Assembly (NCBI GenBank): GCA_958437495.1
Contig: CAUBOH010000009.1
Span: 10,156 to 74,155, forward strand
Direction of reading: 5' to 3'
DNA: 64,000 bases
From: an uncultured Collinsella sp.
GTDB lineage: Bacteria; Actinomycetota; Coriobacteriia; Coriobacteriales; Coriobacteriaceae
Made by a program: the position numbers and the translations under genes. The notes beneath the pieces were generated by a model. That model was not told the DNA's origin. It was given only the letters and a program-made list of their open reading frames with translations, and made no database searches. Of this stretch, positions 52,928 to 62,274 are shown in pieces (the stretch's first letter is position 1; each line of letters begins with the position of its first letter).

Positions 52928-54707
52928 ACTCGTTGAGTAGCCTTACGGCTTCGGCGGCCATGTTCTCGACCGTCATGCCGTTCTGAGCGAGCAGCTCGTT
53001 GGGGTCGTAGCGGTCGGGGAAGCCCTTGACGATGCCGAAGGTGCGCGTGCGCACGGGCGTGCAGGCCAAGTAGCACGCGACACGCTCGCCCCAGCCACCG
53101 TCCAAGATGCCGTCCTCGAGAGTGACGACAACGCGATGCTCGGCGGCAAGGCTGTCGAGGAACTCACGGTCGAGCTCAGTTGCATAGCGCGGGTTGACGA
53201 GCGTGGCCTCGATGCCGTACTCGGCAGCCAAGCGGTTTGCCACGCGCTCGCCCAGCTCAAAGAAATCGCCAAGCGCGAGCACGGCCACGTCGCGACCCTG
53301 GCGCACCACATTGTAACGAACGGCGCCGTAATCGGCGTCCTCGGCGGGCGCCAGATCGGGACGGTTTACCAGGCCAATACCAGGCACACGAATCGCCACG
53401 GGATGCTCGCGGTGGTCGAGCGACCAGCTTAGCATGGACAGATATTCCTCCATGCAGGCCGGTGCCAGGTAGCGCATGTTGGGAAGACCGCCCAGCATGG
53501 AAATATCAAAGAACGAAAGATGCGTCTCGGATGTGGTGCCAAAGATCGACGCGCCAAATACCAGGATGGTCGCTGGGGCGTCGTTGAGACACAGGTCGTG
53601 CCACAGCTCGTCGTAGGCGCGCTGCAAAAACGTGCCGTACACACCAAAAACTGGCTTGGCACCCGAGCGCGCAAGCGCGGTGGCAAAGGTTACGGCGTGC
53701 TCCTCGGCAATGCCCACATCGACGAACTGTTTGCCGGCGGCAGCGCGAAGCTCGGGTGTAAAGCCCATGATGTAGGGCGTGGCGGCCGTGATACCCACGA
53801 CCTGCGGATCGCGCTCGATGGCGGCGCTGAGCGCCTCGCCCGTAATGTCGGCATAGGTGCGCGGCGCAGGCTCGCTCGGATGGCCCGGGCAGAGCTTGCG
53901 CCCAGTCGCCATGTCAAACGGGCCCACGTGGTGCCAGCGCTCGGGGTCGCTCTGGGCCGGCTCAAAGCCCTTGCCCTTGGCGGTGGAGACGTGCAGCACG
54001 ATGGGATGATCGATATCGCGCAGTTCCTGCAACGCATCGACGAGGGCCAGCACATCGTTACCGGCGTCCAGATAGCGGTAGTCGAGTCCCATCGCGCGGA
54101 AAACGTTGCGCTCGCAGGTGCCGTTGCTGGCGCGTAGCTCGGCCAGATTGCGATACAGGCCGCCATGGTTCTCGGCAATGGACTGGTCGTTATCGTTGAC
54201 GATGATGATCAGGTTGCTGTCGAGTTCGACGGCATTGTTAAAGCCCTCAAACGCCAGGCCGCCCGAAAGCGAGCCGTCGCCAATAACAGTAATGACGTTA
54301 TGCGTGTCGCCCGCCAGGTCGCGCGCGTGGGCAAGGCCACAGCCCAAGCTCACCGACGTGGAGGTATGGCCCATGGCGAACAAGTCGTGCTCGGACTCGT
54401 CGGGATTGGCAAAGCCAGAAGCCTCACCATAACGCTCCGGATCGATATAAGTGTACGCGCGCCCAGTCAGCGCCTTGTGGGCGTAGGTCTGGTGCGAAAC
54501 GTCAAAGACAATCTTGTCGATGGGGGAGTTAAACACGCGATGAAGCGCAACCGTAAGCTCAACGACGCCCAGGTTGGGGGCAACGTGCCCGCCGACGGCG
54601 GCGGAGCTTTCGAGGATTGCCTGGCGGATCTCGCCGCAGAGCAGCGGAAGCTCGGCGCGGTCGAGAGCCTTGACGTCCTCGGGCGTTGTCGTTTGCGTAA
54701 GCAGCAT
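52926..54707 (-). CDS. dxs: DXS-family thiamine-diphosphate enzyme with altered substrate site
   Basis: 593 residues, slightly short for 1-deoxyxylulose-5-phosphate synthase (about 620). The thiamine-diphosphate site is intact: GDGSLSGG, NDNDQSIAEN and the catalytic Glu in GIAEEHAVTFA. However, the DRAG-x(2)-G-x-DG-x-TH block of true DXS reads FGASIFGTTSETH, and the YPRG block reads VPGIG. Both arginines that hold the phosphate of the substrates are thus missing. It could be a divergent DXS or a related transketolase-like enzyme with another acceptor. The gene is single, divergent from the HD gene. Confidence 0.75.
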   Translation of the reverse strand: MLLTQTTTPEDVKALDRAELPLLCGEIRQAILESSAAVGGHVAPNLGVVELTVALHRVFNSPIDKIVFDVSHQTYAHKALTGRAYTYIDPERYGEASGFANPDESEHDLFAMGHTSTSVSLGCGLAHARDLAGDTHNVITVIGDGSLSGGLAFEGFNNAVELDSNLIIIVNDNDQSIAENHGGLYRNLAELRASNGTCERNVFRAMGLDYRYLDAGNDVLALVDALQELRDIDHPIVLHVSTAKGKGFEPAQSDPERWHHVGPFDMATGRKLCPGHPSEPAPRTYADITGEALSAAIERDPQVVGITAATPYIMGFTPELRAAAGKQFVDVGIAEEHAVTFATALARSGAKPVFGVYGTFLQRAYDELWHDLCLNDAPATILVFGASIFGTTSETHLSFFDISMLGGLPNMRYLAPACMEEYLSMLSWSLDHREHPVAIRVPGIGLVNRPDLAPAEDADYGAVRYNVVRQGRDVAVLALGDFFELGERVANRLAAEYGIEATLVNPRYATELDREFLDSLAAEHRVVVTLEDGILDGGWGERVACYLACTPVRTRTFGIVKGFPDRYDPNELLAQNGMTVENMAAEAVRLLNE

Positions 54708-54935
54708 CGTTGTGGGTTACTCCATGCGAATCGTGTGCCGGCACTCCCTTGGTCGGCACAATTGCACAAGACAGTCTCGCACATTTTGGCGTTTGATATG
54801 TGACGGCGGCGCGGTAATTCGCCAACTGGTGGGGCAAAACGTTTTGTCCGATGCCATACTGATATGTTCCATGATGTTTTTATCGATTGTGCACAGGCTG
54901 TGGCTTGTCGCCGTGAGTCGCTGGAAGGAGGCAGC

Positions 54936-55472
54936 ATGTCCGATGCCGTTCGTGCCGAGAAGATCGCGCACGAGGTCGACTATGCCGCCCGCCAGCTGGC
55001 CCAAGCGGGCCGCTTGGACCTGACGCGCGAGTTTATCCAGCATGGCGATGTGACGGTGTATACGCATGTGACCTCGGTGGCGCGGGCGAGCCTGTCCTTT
55101 GCCGAGCGTCTGGGCCGCGTCGGTGTCTCGGTCGACCGCACCTCGCTGCTGCGCGGGGCCCTGCTGCATGATTACTTTCTCTATGACTGGCACGATCCCG
55201 ACCCAAGCCATCGGCTGCATGGCTTTCGCCACCCGTTTTTTGCCCTAGCACGTGCGGAGGAAGATTTTGAGCTGACGTCGCGCGAGCGGAATATCATCGT
55301 GCGCCATATGTTTCCGCTGGTGCCGGTGCCGCCGACGTGCCGTGAGGCATGGATTGTGTGCCTGGCCGATAAATGGTGTGCTTTGCGCGAGACGGTCGCC
55401 GGTCGTCTGCGGCGCAAGGACGAGGCGGACGATGGCGTGAGCAGTGAATCGAGTGAAAAGAGGAGAGGGTAG
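54936..55472 (+). CDS. HD domain phosphohydrolase-like protein
   Basis: 178 residues. An early YTHVTSVARAS (metal His), LLHDYFLYDWHD (HD pair) and RHMFPLVP blocks define a small HD-superfamily protein. Similar genes often sit next to CmpB-type membrane proteins in this lineage, as here (3-bp gap). The substrate is unknown. ATG 54936 has AAGGAGG 5 bases upstream. Confidence 0.82.
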   Translation: MSDAVRAEKIAHEVDYAARQLAQAGRLDLTREFIQHGDVTVYTHVTSVARASLSFAERLGRVGVSVDRTSLLRGALLHDYFLYDWHDPDPSHRLHGFRHPFFALARAEEDFELTSRERNIIVRHMFPLVPVPPTCREAWIVCLADKWCALRETVAGRLRRKDEADDGVSSESSEKRRG

Positions 55473-55475
55473 ACG

Positions 55476-56495
55476 GTGGAAACCGCGATCGACATGGCAT
55501 TTGACGGCGCGACGCTTGCCACCTGCCCGCTTTCGGCACTGGTGCTCTCGTTTGCTTTCTACGGTTTTTGCGGTTGGGCGTGGGAGTCGACGGTCTGCGC
55601 CATGCTCAATCACGGACGATTTGCCAACAGTGGCTTTTTGCTAGGGCCGTGTTGTCCTATCTATGGTGTGGGCGGCATTGCCTGCTGGCTGCTGTTGCGC
55701 GGAATTCCTGACGCGTCGAGCCAGTTTGTCGCTGCAGCACTCGTATGCAGCGTGATTGAGTACAGCGTAGGCGTGCTGTTGGAAAAAACAACGGGCGCTC
55801 GCTTTTGGGACTATTCGCACCTGCCGTTTAACCTGCACGGACGCATCTGTCTGTACTGGGCATGCGCGTTTGGCTTGGGTGCGTTGTGTATTTGCCGTTT
55901 AGTGGAGCCGGCATTGCTGGGGCTGCTTGGCCATCTGCCGGTGCTGATTGTGCGGCTGTCCGCCTTTATCGTCGTAGTCGCGATGATGGTCGACACGGTG
56001 TGCTCTTTGGCCAGCTGGCGTCGCCTGTCCGATCAGCTGGAGCGCGTCCGGGCCGACCTTGCCGACCGCATCAATGAGTCGCTTGCCGACGCGTCGGACT
56101 CAATGCTCGAGCGCATTCCCGAATCTACGATTGACTCGGTGGCACAGACGCACATTCGTAGCCGTGCCGTTAACGCGTGGCTGGCCGAGCTGGGCGACGC
56201 CGCGCTCGATGCCCTGCGCGAGAAGGCTTCGATGCCGACGTTTATCTCGGACGGCGCTCGCGGCCTGGCGCTTGTCGCCCGCCGCGTGGCCGATGCCGCG
56301 CCGAGCATGCCGCGTCCGTCGCTTGGTCGTCGCCTTGCCGGCAAGCGCATGAGCCGTCCGGTGCCGAGCGTGTCACTCAGCCGCCGTGACCTGCGCTTCT
56401 TCAATGCCTTCCCGCGCCTGCGCATCAATCGCTACGAAGGTGTCATTCGAGCAACTAATCTCCGCGACCGCGCTCACGAGCTGTTTCGGCGCTAG
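55476..56495 (+). CDS. CmpB-type (putative ABC type IV) membrane protein with C-terminal helical domain
   Basis: 339 residues. Five helices in the first 185 residues include FYGFCGWAWEST, GFLLGPCCPIYGVGG and GRICLYWACAFG, the conserved blocks of the CmpB-like family. The rest is a soluble, Ala/Arg-rich helical tail (about 190-339) not usual for the family. The molecular role is not known despite the ABC name. The start is GTG after GGAGAGGG, three bases after the HD gene stop, so they are co-transcribed. Confidence 0.72.
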   Translation: METAIDMAFDGATLATCPLSALVLSFAFYGFCGWAWESTVCAMLNHGRFANSGFLLGPCCPIYGVGGIACWLLLRGIPDASSQFVAAALVCSVIEYSVGVLLEKTTGARFWDYSHLPFNLHGRICLYWACAFGLGALCICRLVEPALLGLLGHLPVLIVRLSAFIVVVAMMVDTVCSLASWRRLSDQLERVRADLADRINESLADASDSMLERIPESTIDSVAQTHIRSRAVNAWLAELGDAALDALREKASMPTFISDGARGLALVARRVADAAPSMPRPSLGRRLAGKRMSRPVPSVSLSRRDLRFFNAFPRLRINRYEGVIRATNLRDRAHELFRR

Positions 56496-56693
56496 CCGGG
56501 ACGGGCGTGCTCACGGCTCCCTTGCTCGCGTATTTCCCGTTCGTTTCGCGCCCGTTGCCGCGCCGTTTCCAAGATTGCGGCACCGTTTCCATTCGACAAC
56601 GCAGCGTTTAACAACGCCGTATCTGGTCTACACCAGTTGTCCCTCGGCCGCATCATGAGCGCCGACAACGTTCATGCGACCAAGGGGGAGCGA

Positions 56694-57971
56694 ATGTACG
56701 ATACGGGATCGACAACGTTTATGCTCATCTGCACCATGCTCGTGTTTTTAATGACACCGGGTCTGGCGTTTTTCTATGGCGGCCTGTCCAGGCGCAAAAA
56801 TGTCATCAACACCATGCTTATGTGCTTTGGTGCCATTGGCCTGGTCGGTGTGCTGTGGATTGTCGCCGGCTGGTCGCTGGCCTACGGTGGCGATGGTTCC
56901 AGCCCGTTTATTGGCGGCTTTGACCAGCTGCTGTGCCTGCCGGTGCTCAACCAGGTGCTGCAGGCGGCCGAGGGCAATGCTGCGGATGGTGCCGTCTATC
57001 CTCAGATTATCAACATCGCCTTCCAGATGGCGTTTGCCATGATCACGGCCGCTATCGTCACGGGCAGCCTGGCAGGCCGCGTTAAGTTTGGTGCCATGGC
57101 GGCCTTCCTGGGCATTTGGCTGCTTGTGGTCTATGCGCCGCTCGCCCACATGGTTTGGGGCGGCGATGGCTCCTTTATCGGCGACATCATCGGCGCACTC
57201 GACTTTGCCGGCGGCGACGTGGTACACATTTCGTCCGGTCTTACCGGCCTGATCCTCTGCTTAATGCTCGGCCGTCGTCGCGGCTTTGGCATGGTGAGCT
57301 ACCGTCCGCATAACGTGCCGTTTGTGGCGCTGGGCGCCGGTCTGCTTTGGTTTGGTTGGTTTGGCTTTAACGGCGGCAGCGAGTTTAAGGCCGACGCCGT
57401 TGCGGCACTCGCCATCCTCAACACCGTGACGGCCAGCGCGGCGGGCATGGTCTCGTGGCTTGTCGTCGAGCGCGTGCACACCGGTCGCCCCACGCTGGTG
57501 GGCGCCAGCACCGGTCTGGTCGCGGGCCTTGTGGTGGTCACGCCGGGCGCGGGCTTTGTCGAGCCGTGGGCAGCGCTGGTCATGGGCTTGATCGTTTCTC
57601 CCGTCTGCTACCTGGCCATCAGCCATCTTAAGACCAAGTTTGGCTACGACGACGCGCTTGACGCGTTTGGCTGCCACGGCATCGGCGGCATCTTGGGCGG
57701 CGTGCTCACGGGCCTGTTCTGCGTGCCGGAGCTCTCGTGGACCGGCAAGGGTGGCCTGTTCTACACAGGCGACGTGTCGCTGCTCGTCTCGCAGGTCCTG
57801 GGCATTGTGGTGACGGTCGCTATTGTGCTGGTACTCGATTTGGTGATTGCCGCGGTGGTCAAGGCGCTGTTCCACGGCAGCCTGCGTGTGGACGAGGCCG
57901 ACGAGGCACTGGGTTTGGACGCGAGTCAGCACGGCGAGAGCGCCTATCCTTCGTTTAGTGGTTTGGACTAG
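56694..57971 (+). CDS. amtB: Ammonium transporter
   Basis: 425 residues, eleven predicted helices. TPGLAFFYGGLSRRKNVINTMLM, GGDVVHISSGLTG with the first pore His, and DAFGCHGIGGILGG with the second are Amt hallmarks. It conducts ammonium into the cell. AAGGGGGAG lies before ATG 56694; the frame is open from 56637 without a ribosome site. The PII gene follows by 48 bp, the classical amtB-glnK unit. Confidence 0.96.
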   Translation: MYDTGSTTFMLICTMLVFLMTPGLAFFYGGLSRRKNVINTMLMCFGAIGLVGVLWIVAGWSLAYGGDGSSPFIGGFDQLLCLPVLNQVLQAAEGNAADGAVYPQIINIAFQMAFAMITAAIVTGSLAGRVKFGAMAAFLGIWLLVVYAPLAHMVWGGDGSFIGDIIGALDFAGGDVVHISSGLTGLILCLMLGRRRGFGMVSYRPHNVPFVALGAGLLWFGWFGFNGGSEFKADAVAALAILNTVTASAAGMVSWLVVERVHTGRPTLVGASTGLVAGLVVVTPGAGFVEPWAALVMGLIVSPVCYLAISHLKTKFGYDDALDAFGCHGIGGILGGVLTGLFCVPELSWTGKGGLFYTGDVSLLVSQVLGIVVTVAIVLVLDLVIAAVVKALFHGSLRVDEADEALGLDASQHGESAYPSFSGLD

Positions 57972-58019
57972 TGGTTTCTAACGCTCTGTCAGACCAACTC
58001 TTAAAGAGAGGAATTCACT

Positions 58020-58358
58020 ATGAAGAAGATTACGGCGATCGTTCGTGCTGAGAAGCTCGAGGTTCTTAAAGACGCGCTGTTTGCTGCTGATGTTCGCGGT
58101 ATGACTATCAACCAGGTGCAGGGCTGCGGCGCGCAGCATGGCTGGAAGGAATACGTGCGCGGCAACGAGTTGCTTGTCAACACGATCCCTAAGGTGCAGT
58201 TCACCCTCATCTGCGCCGATGAACATGTCGACGGCATTGTCGACATCATCTGCAACGCCGCCCGCACCGGTGCCGTTGGAGACGGCAAGATTTGGGTCGA
58301 ACCGGTCGAGGAGGTAATCCGCATCCGTACCGGCGAACACGGCCCCGCCGCGGTGTAG
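58020..58358 (+). CDS. glnK: PII nitrogen regulatory protein
   Basis: 112 residues. KKITAIVRAEKLEVLKDAL, GMTINQVQGCG and the C-terminal ARTGAVGDGKIWVEPVEEVIRIRTGE identify PII. The T-loop reads GWKEYVRGNELL: Tyr51, the residue uridylylated or adenylylated in many bacteria, is Leu, and Tyr46 is Val. Control is therefore probably by ATP/ADP and 2-oxoglutarate binding alone. It should block AmtB when nitrogen is plentiful. AGAGAGG precedes the ATG. Confidence 0.95.
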   Translation: MKKITAIVRAEKLEVLKDALFAADVRGMTINQVQGCGAQHGWKEYVRGNELLVNTIPKVQFTLICADEHVDGIVDIICNAARTGAVGDGKIWVEPVEEVIRIRTGEHGPAAV

Positions 58359-58432
58359 AATCGACCGCCTGCCATCCGCAACGTTAAAATGCTGCAATGA
58401 GGCACAAGACTTGCGTTGCGGATGGGCGGATT

Positions 58433-59095
58433 ATGGGTCGCAATAAATATCCCGAGGAGACGGTCGCGAAGATTCTCGACGCGGCACTGGAGCTATTCTG
58501 CACACAGGGTTATGAGGGGACGAGCATTCAAGATATCGTTGACCGTCTCGATGGCATGACCAAGGGCGCTGTCTATCATCACTTTAAGAGCAAAGAGGAG
58601 ATTTTCAACGCCGCATTTGATCGGGCAATGGCTCCGATTGTTGAGAACCGTCGCTCAACGCTTGATATTGGTAATATGACCGGCGCCCAAAAGCTCAAGC
58701 GACTGTACGCTCCCGAGTCCGTCGTTCCGCAAATTGAGCTATGGGCACGTATGCGTCCTGCAGCAGATCCGGTAAAAAGCTCGCGTCTTCTGGCGATGCA
58801 GTACCAGGGCTCGTTTGACGAGTCGGCCGATGGCTATCTCTTGCCGGTGATCGAGGAGGGCATCGCCGACGGCTCCATTGCGTGCGAATGCCCGCGCGAA
58901 GCGGCAGAGGCCGTATCGTTGCTGGCGAATCTCTGGCTGTTGCCACTGTTTCGTCCGCTTGAGCCCAAGGATCGAATGCTCGCTCGCGCTCAATGTTTGG
59001 CGCAGATGGCTGCCGCGGTGGGACTCGATTTGGGCAAAGAAGTGCTCCAGACAACGGCACGGATTTGGGACGTATGGGACCGCGCCGGGTGGTAA
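58433..59095 (+). CDS. TetR-family regulator of the adjacent MFS pump
   Basis: 220 residues. The helix-turn-helix spans about 10-55 (LFCTQGYEGTSIQDIVDRL, then GAVYHHFKSKEEIF). The ligand domain has no assignable specificity. Two copies of a near-palindromic site flank the terminator between it and the MFS gene (59096-59182). ATG 58433 is chosen for its match to family starts; 58397 is also in frame. Confidence 0.9.
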   Translation: MGRNKYPEETVAKILDAALELFCTQGYEGTSIQDIVDRLDGMTKGAVYHHFKSKEEIFNAAFDRAMAPIVENRRSTLDIGNMTGAQKLKRLYAPESVVPQIELWARMRPAADPVKSSRLLAMQYQGSFDESADGYLLPVIEEGIADGSIACECPREAAEAVSLLANLWLLPLFRPLEPKDRMLARAQCLAQMAAAVGLDLGKEVLQTTARIWDVWDRAGW

Positions 59096-59182
59096 TATAG
59101 ATACCAACGGTATGTAATTGATTTGTGAGGGCAGCTCCGGCTGCCCTTTTCAAGTCGAAAAATACATACTAACGGTATGTAT
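59096..59182 (+). promoter_or_regulatory. Twin TetR operators around a terminator
   Basis: Site 1, TAGATACCAACGGTATGTA (59098-59116), and site 2, ATACATACTAACGGTATGTA (59162-59181, extended by T), share the core ATACYAACGGTATGT and dyad symmetry. The terminator hairpin AGGGCAGC-TCCG-GCTGCCCT (59128-59147) with TTTT lies between them. Site 2 ends 14 bp before the MFS start and would block it. The repressor is presumably the upstream TetR. Confidence 0.7.
59128..59150 (+). terminator. Terminator after the TetR gene
   Basis: An 8-bp perfect stem, AGGGCAGC / GCTGCCCT, with a TCCG loop and four T residues, 32 bp after the TetR stop. Confidence 0.85.
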
Positions 59183-59195
59183 AGGGGGCGGACTT

Positions 59196-60446
59196 ATGGC
59201 TGGGCTGAGAGACGTCGGCGTCTCGTTGAAATCAAAAACAGTGCGGTCAATCAGGCTCGTGGAACTTCTGGTTGCGCAGCTGTGCACGTATTCGATGCTG
59301 TCGGCGCTGTGCTTTGCGTATCCACTTTACTTGTTCGATTGCAGTGGATCGTCAACGTTATATGGCGTCGTCGTGGCGATAGCGTTCATACCCGGCGTAC
59401 TCGCAACTCCGATTGGCGGAATCTTGGCGGATAGGGGAAGACATCGCGAGGTCCTCGTGTCCCTCGGCATTGCTCTGATGACTGCATCACTGCTGTCTAT
59501 TCCCATGAAGCACTCATTGCCTCTTGCGGTCGTCGTAGTAGCGATACTTTGTGTTCAATATGGCGTTCAATCGCTGCTAAAGCCAATGCTCCAAATTGAG
59601 ACGGTGCGCATGGCGGGTGAAGAGAAGGTTGAGCGGGCCACTGCATTGGTTTCGCAGGTGACCATGGTGAGCAATATCTTGGGTCCTGTGGTCGGGACGG
59701 CAGTCTATGGGTGCTTTGGCATCGATGCTCTTTGCACAACCGCGTCGGTGGCGTTTGCGATGTCAACTCTGTTGTTTGGGGGCGCACTCAAACAAAATGC
59801 CTCATCTGAAACGATGGGAGACGGCGCGACTCGCACGACATGCCGAAACGATTTTCGGGAGTCGATTCGGTATCTGTTGCAAAATGCATCATTGGTCGCT
59901 GTGATTTTGCTTGCGGCCGTTTTGAACCTTGCGTTGGTTGGGCTAACGATTGGCGCTCCCATTATTGTTACAAAGCATCTCGGCATGCAATCGTCCTGCG
60001 TTGGGATAGTTGAGGTGGCTATGGGCTTGGGTGGTCTTGCCGGCAGTGGCTTGGTCGGCATTTGGCCGCATCGTTTTTCTTTCAATGGCTTATGTCGATA
60101 TGTTGCGATGATCTGTTTTGGAGTCGCACCGATCATTGTCACGCTACTGTTCGGCGCAGATGTATGTGTGTTCACCGTGTTTGCGGTTGGTTCGGCATGG
60201 GTCATGGTGTGGGCAGCCATTGCGTCGGTTGAAATCATCGCGTTTGTTCAGCGGGCGGCGCCGACTGAGCTCTGCGGAAAAGTGCTTTCGGTCGTTTACA
60301 TGGTCCTTTCCTGCGCAATACCTATCGGCCAATTGACGTACGGGGTTGCATATGATCGATGGACACCGGCAATTGTATTCGCAGGCATGCTGGTGGTGCT
60401 GACGTTGACGACGGCGCTGTTTTATCGGCTGAAAAGTCGCTTGTAA
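59196..60446 (+). CDS. Major facilitator superfamily efflux protein
   Basis: 416 residues, twelve predicted helices. The GGILADRGRHREV loop between helices 2 and 3 is the MFS signature. The closest type is the MFS_3/EntS-like drug exporters. ATG 59196 follows AGGGGG; the open frame to 59118 runs through the terminator and operator. Its codon use is more AT-rich than its neighbours, so the TetR-MFS pair may be acquired. Confidence 0.88.
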   Translation: MAGLRDVGVSLKSKTVRSIRLVELLVAQLCTYSMLSALCFAYPLYLFDCSGSSTLYGVVVAIAFIPGVLATPIGGILADRGRHREVLVSLGIALMTASLLSIPMKHSLPLAVVVVAILCVQYGVQSLLKPMLQIETVRMAGEEKVERATALVSQVTMVSNILGPVVGTAVYGCFGIDALCTTASVAFAMSTLLFGGALKQNASSETMGDGATRTTCRNDFRESIRYLLQNASLVAVILLAAVLNLALVGLTIGAPIIVTKHLGMQSSCVGIVEVAMGLGGLAGSGLVGIWPHRFSFNGLCRYVAMICFGVAPIIVTLLFGADVCVFTVFAVGSAWVMVWAAIASVEIIAFVQRAAPTELCGKVLSVVYMVLSCAIPIGQLTYGVAYDRWTPAIVFAGMLVVLTLTTALFYRLKSRL

Positions 60447-60567
60447 CGATTGATTTAACGCACTGGGGCACTGTGGCTTTGCGGGAGCGAATGTCCCGGC
60501 GCGTTGGAGCGCCCTTGCATGGGCGCGTCCGTTCTCGTCTACAATATCGTGCAGACGAAGGAGAGGC

Positions 60568-61431
60568 ATGCCCATGATCAAGATGTTCGCGAGTGACTTA
60601 GACGGAACTCTGCTTAACGCCCTGCACGAGGCAGATGGGACCATCCGTCGTGCCATTCGCGAGCTGACTGAGACTGGCCTGCATGTGGTTCCCGCGACCG
60701 GACGCTCGACGCTGCCGGTCGGCGAGCATGGCTTTACGGGCCTGGCGCTTGACGCCTGCTGCTCCAATGGGTCCATCGTGCGCGACAGCCATGGCGAGGT
60801 GCTCAAGACCTGGACCATCGACCCGCAGATCACCGAGGAGCTGCTCAAGGAGTTTCCGGATATCTGTTTTGACTGCTCCACACCCGATGGCATGTTCTCG
60901 AGCGGTTCGTTCGAGATGCACCAGGCGGGTTTTAAGAAGGACAGTCCTATCAAGCGCATCGTGATGCGCGGCATGCGTGCACGTGGCGGCTATCACGAGG
61001 AACAGTATTTCGACCAGTCGATCGGTGACATCCTGCGCCACGATGTGTGCAAGATCAACTGCCGTGTGATCTCGTCCGAGCTGGAGCGCGACCTTAAGGC
61101 GTATTTGGCCGAGCGCTCGGACCGCGTGGTCAACGCGCCGTTTGACCCGGTGATGTTCGAGATCACGGATGTGGCATGCAACAAGGGCGAGAGCGTGGTC
61201 TGGCTGGCGGGCTACTACGGCATTGCCGAGGACGAGGTCGCGGTCTACGGCGACGGCGGCAACGACATTGCCATGCTCAAGCGTTTCCGCCACAGCTACG
61301 CGACCAAAAACGCTAGCGATGCAGCTAAAGCCGCCGCGAGCGCAACTATCGGCAGCTGCATGGTCCACGCTGTCCCCAAACACATGCTCGCCACCATGCG
61401 CGAGCAAAACTCCCGTACCGTCATCGAATAA
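60568..61431 (+). CDS. HAD-superfamily (Cof-type) phosphatase
   Basis: 287 residues. ASDLDGTLL supplies the nucleophile Asp, NKGESVVWLA the Lys, and VYGDGGNDIAML the metal Asp pair. The C2 cap domain lies in between (about 85-200). Such proteins dephosphorylate sugar phosphates or flavin nucleotides. A second ATG at 60574 is equally possible; AAGGAGAGG lies before both. TACAAT (60540-60545) may be the -10. Confidence 0.9.
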   Translation: MPMIKMFASDLDGTLLNALHEADGTIRRAIRELTETGLHVVPATGRSTLPVGEHGFTGLALDACCSNGSIVRDSHGEVLKTWTIDPQITEELLKEFPDICFDCSTPDGMFSSGSFEMHQAGFKKDSPIKRIVMRGMRARGGYHEEQYFDQSIGDILRHDVCKINCRVISSELERDLKAYLAERSDRVVNAPFDPVMFEITDVACNKGESVVWLAGYYGIAEDEVAVYGDGGNDIAMLKRFRHSYATKNASDAAKAAASATIGSCMVHAVPKHMLATMREQNSRTVIE

Positions 61432-61432
61432 T

Positions 61433-61459
61433 GTGACAAAGGGATAGCCCCTTTGTCAC
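61433..61459 (+). repeat. GGGATAG hairpin after the HAD gene
   Basis: GTGACAAAGGG pairs with CCCTTTGTCAC around ATAGC, starting one base after the stop codon. It has the variable stem and constant GGGAYAG core of the class at 15445 and 52664. Confidence 0.7.
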
Positions 61460-61486
61460 GTCCAAAATATTGCCTTTACGTGTTGA

Positions 61487-61501
61487 TGCACACGGTGTGC
61501 A
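61487..61501. promoter_or_regulatory. TGCACACGGTGTGCA palindrome upstream of TetR gene
   Basis: A perfect 7-1-7 palindrome 51 bp before the start codon, followed by a related GCACTGTGCAATAGCGCAC stretch. It is the likely operator for the encoded TetR protein. Confidence 0.5.
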
Positions 61502-61552
61502 ATAATACTCGCACTGTGCAATAGCGCACAGGCTGAGTAACAAGGAGGACGC

Positions 61553-62263
61553 TTGTCCCAGCTCGAGAAATGCGATCGTCGATCCCTTCGCTCGCAGCGT
61601 GCCCTTCGCCAGGCACTTGCCAGCGAGCTTGCCGAAAGCGGCGACCTTTCGCGAATTAATGTCGCGTCGCTCACCGAGCGCGCTGGCCTTACGCGCCGCA
61701 CGTTCTATTCGCATTACCGCGATATTCCCGACTTTATCAATCAAATCGAGGACGGCTTGCTGGCCGAGATCCGTGAGCGCATTGAGCTCATCACCGCAGC
61801 TCAGCTGCCTGATCTCTATCACAACATCGATGAGCTCGAGCCGGCGCCCGGTTCGGTTGAGCTGCTGCGTTATCTTGCGGCCAACCGCGACTTAATCGGT
61901 GCGCTGCTGGGTCCGGGCGGTGACCAGGCCTTCATTAAAAGGATCATCGACACCGCTCGTGAGGCTGTGGTGCCGCGTGCGCAGACGGGCATTTTGGGCC
62001 TAGCGCTGGGCACGTTCTTTGACTACTACGTCACCTACGTCGTAAGTGCCGAGGTCGGCATGATTCAGCGCTGGTTTGAGCGTGGGCTCACCGAATCGCC
62101 CGAGGCCATGGCGCGCATTATGACGGTGCTCGCTTTTGTGCGCCCCGGTGACCTGTATGGTCAACCCATCGATATCAACGTGCCGGAATACGGCATGAAG
62201 CTATTGAACTTGCAACTCGAGGACGCGGCCGACACCGCCGCAACCGTCGGGTCCAACAACTAA
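61553..62263 (+). CDS. TetR/AcrR-family regulator
   Basis: 236 residues. The N-terminal DNA-binding part (about 12-60: [42 protein letters not shown] region) is of the YezE/TetR_C-type seen in dihydroxyacetone-kinase regulators. The start is TTG with AAGGAGG 6 bases upstream. It precedes the activase gene by 11 bp, so it probably regulates the operon for that enzyme. Confidence 0.88.
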   Translation: MSQLEKCDRRSLRSQRALRQALASELAESGDLSRINVASLTERAGLTRRTFYSHYRDIPDFINQIEDGLLAEIRERIELITAAQLPDLYHNIDELEPAPGSVELLRYLAANRDLIGALLGPGGDQAFIKRIIDTAREAVVPRAQTGILGLALGTFFDYYVTYVVSAEVGMIQRWFERGLTESPEAMARIMTVLAFVRPGDLYGQPIDINVPEYGMKLLNLQLEDAADTAATVGSNN

Positions 62264-62274
62264 GAGGAGAGACA

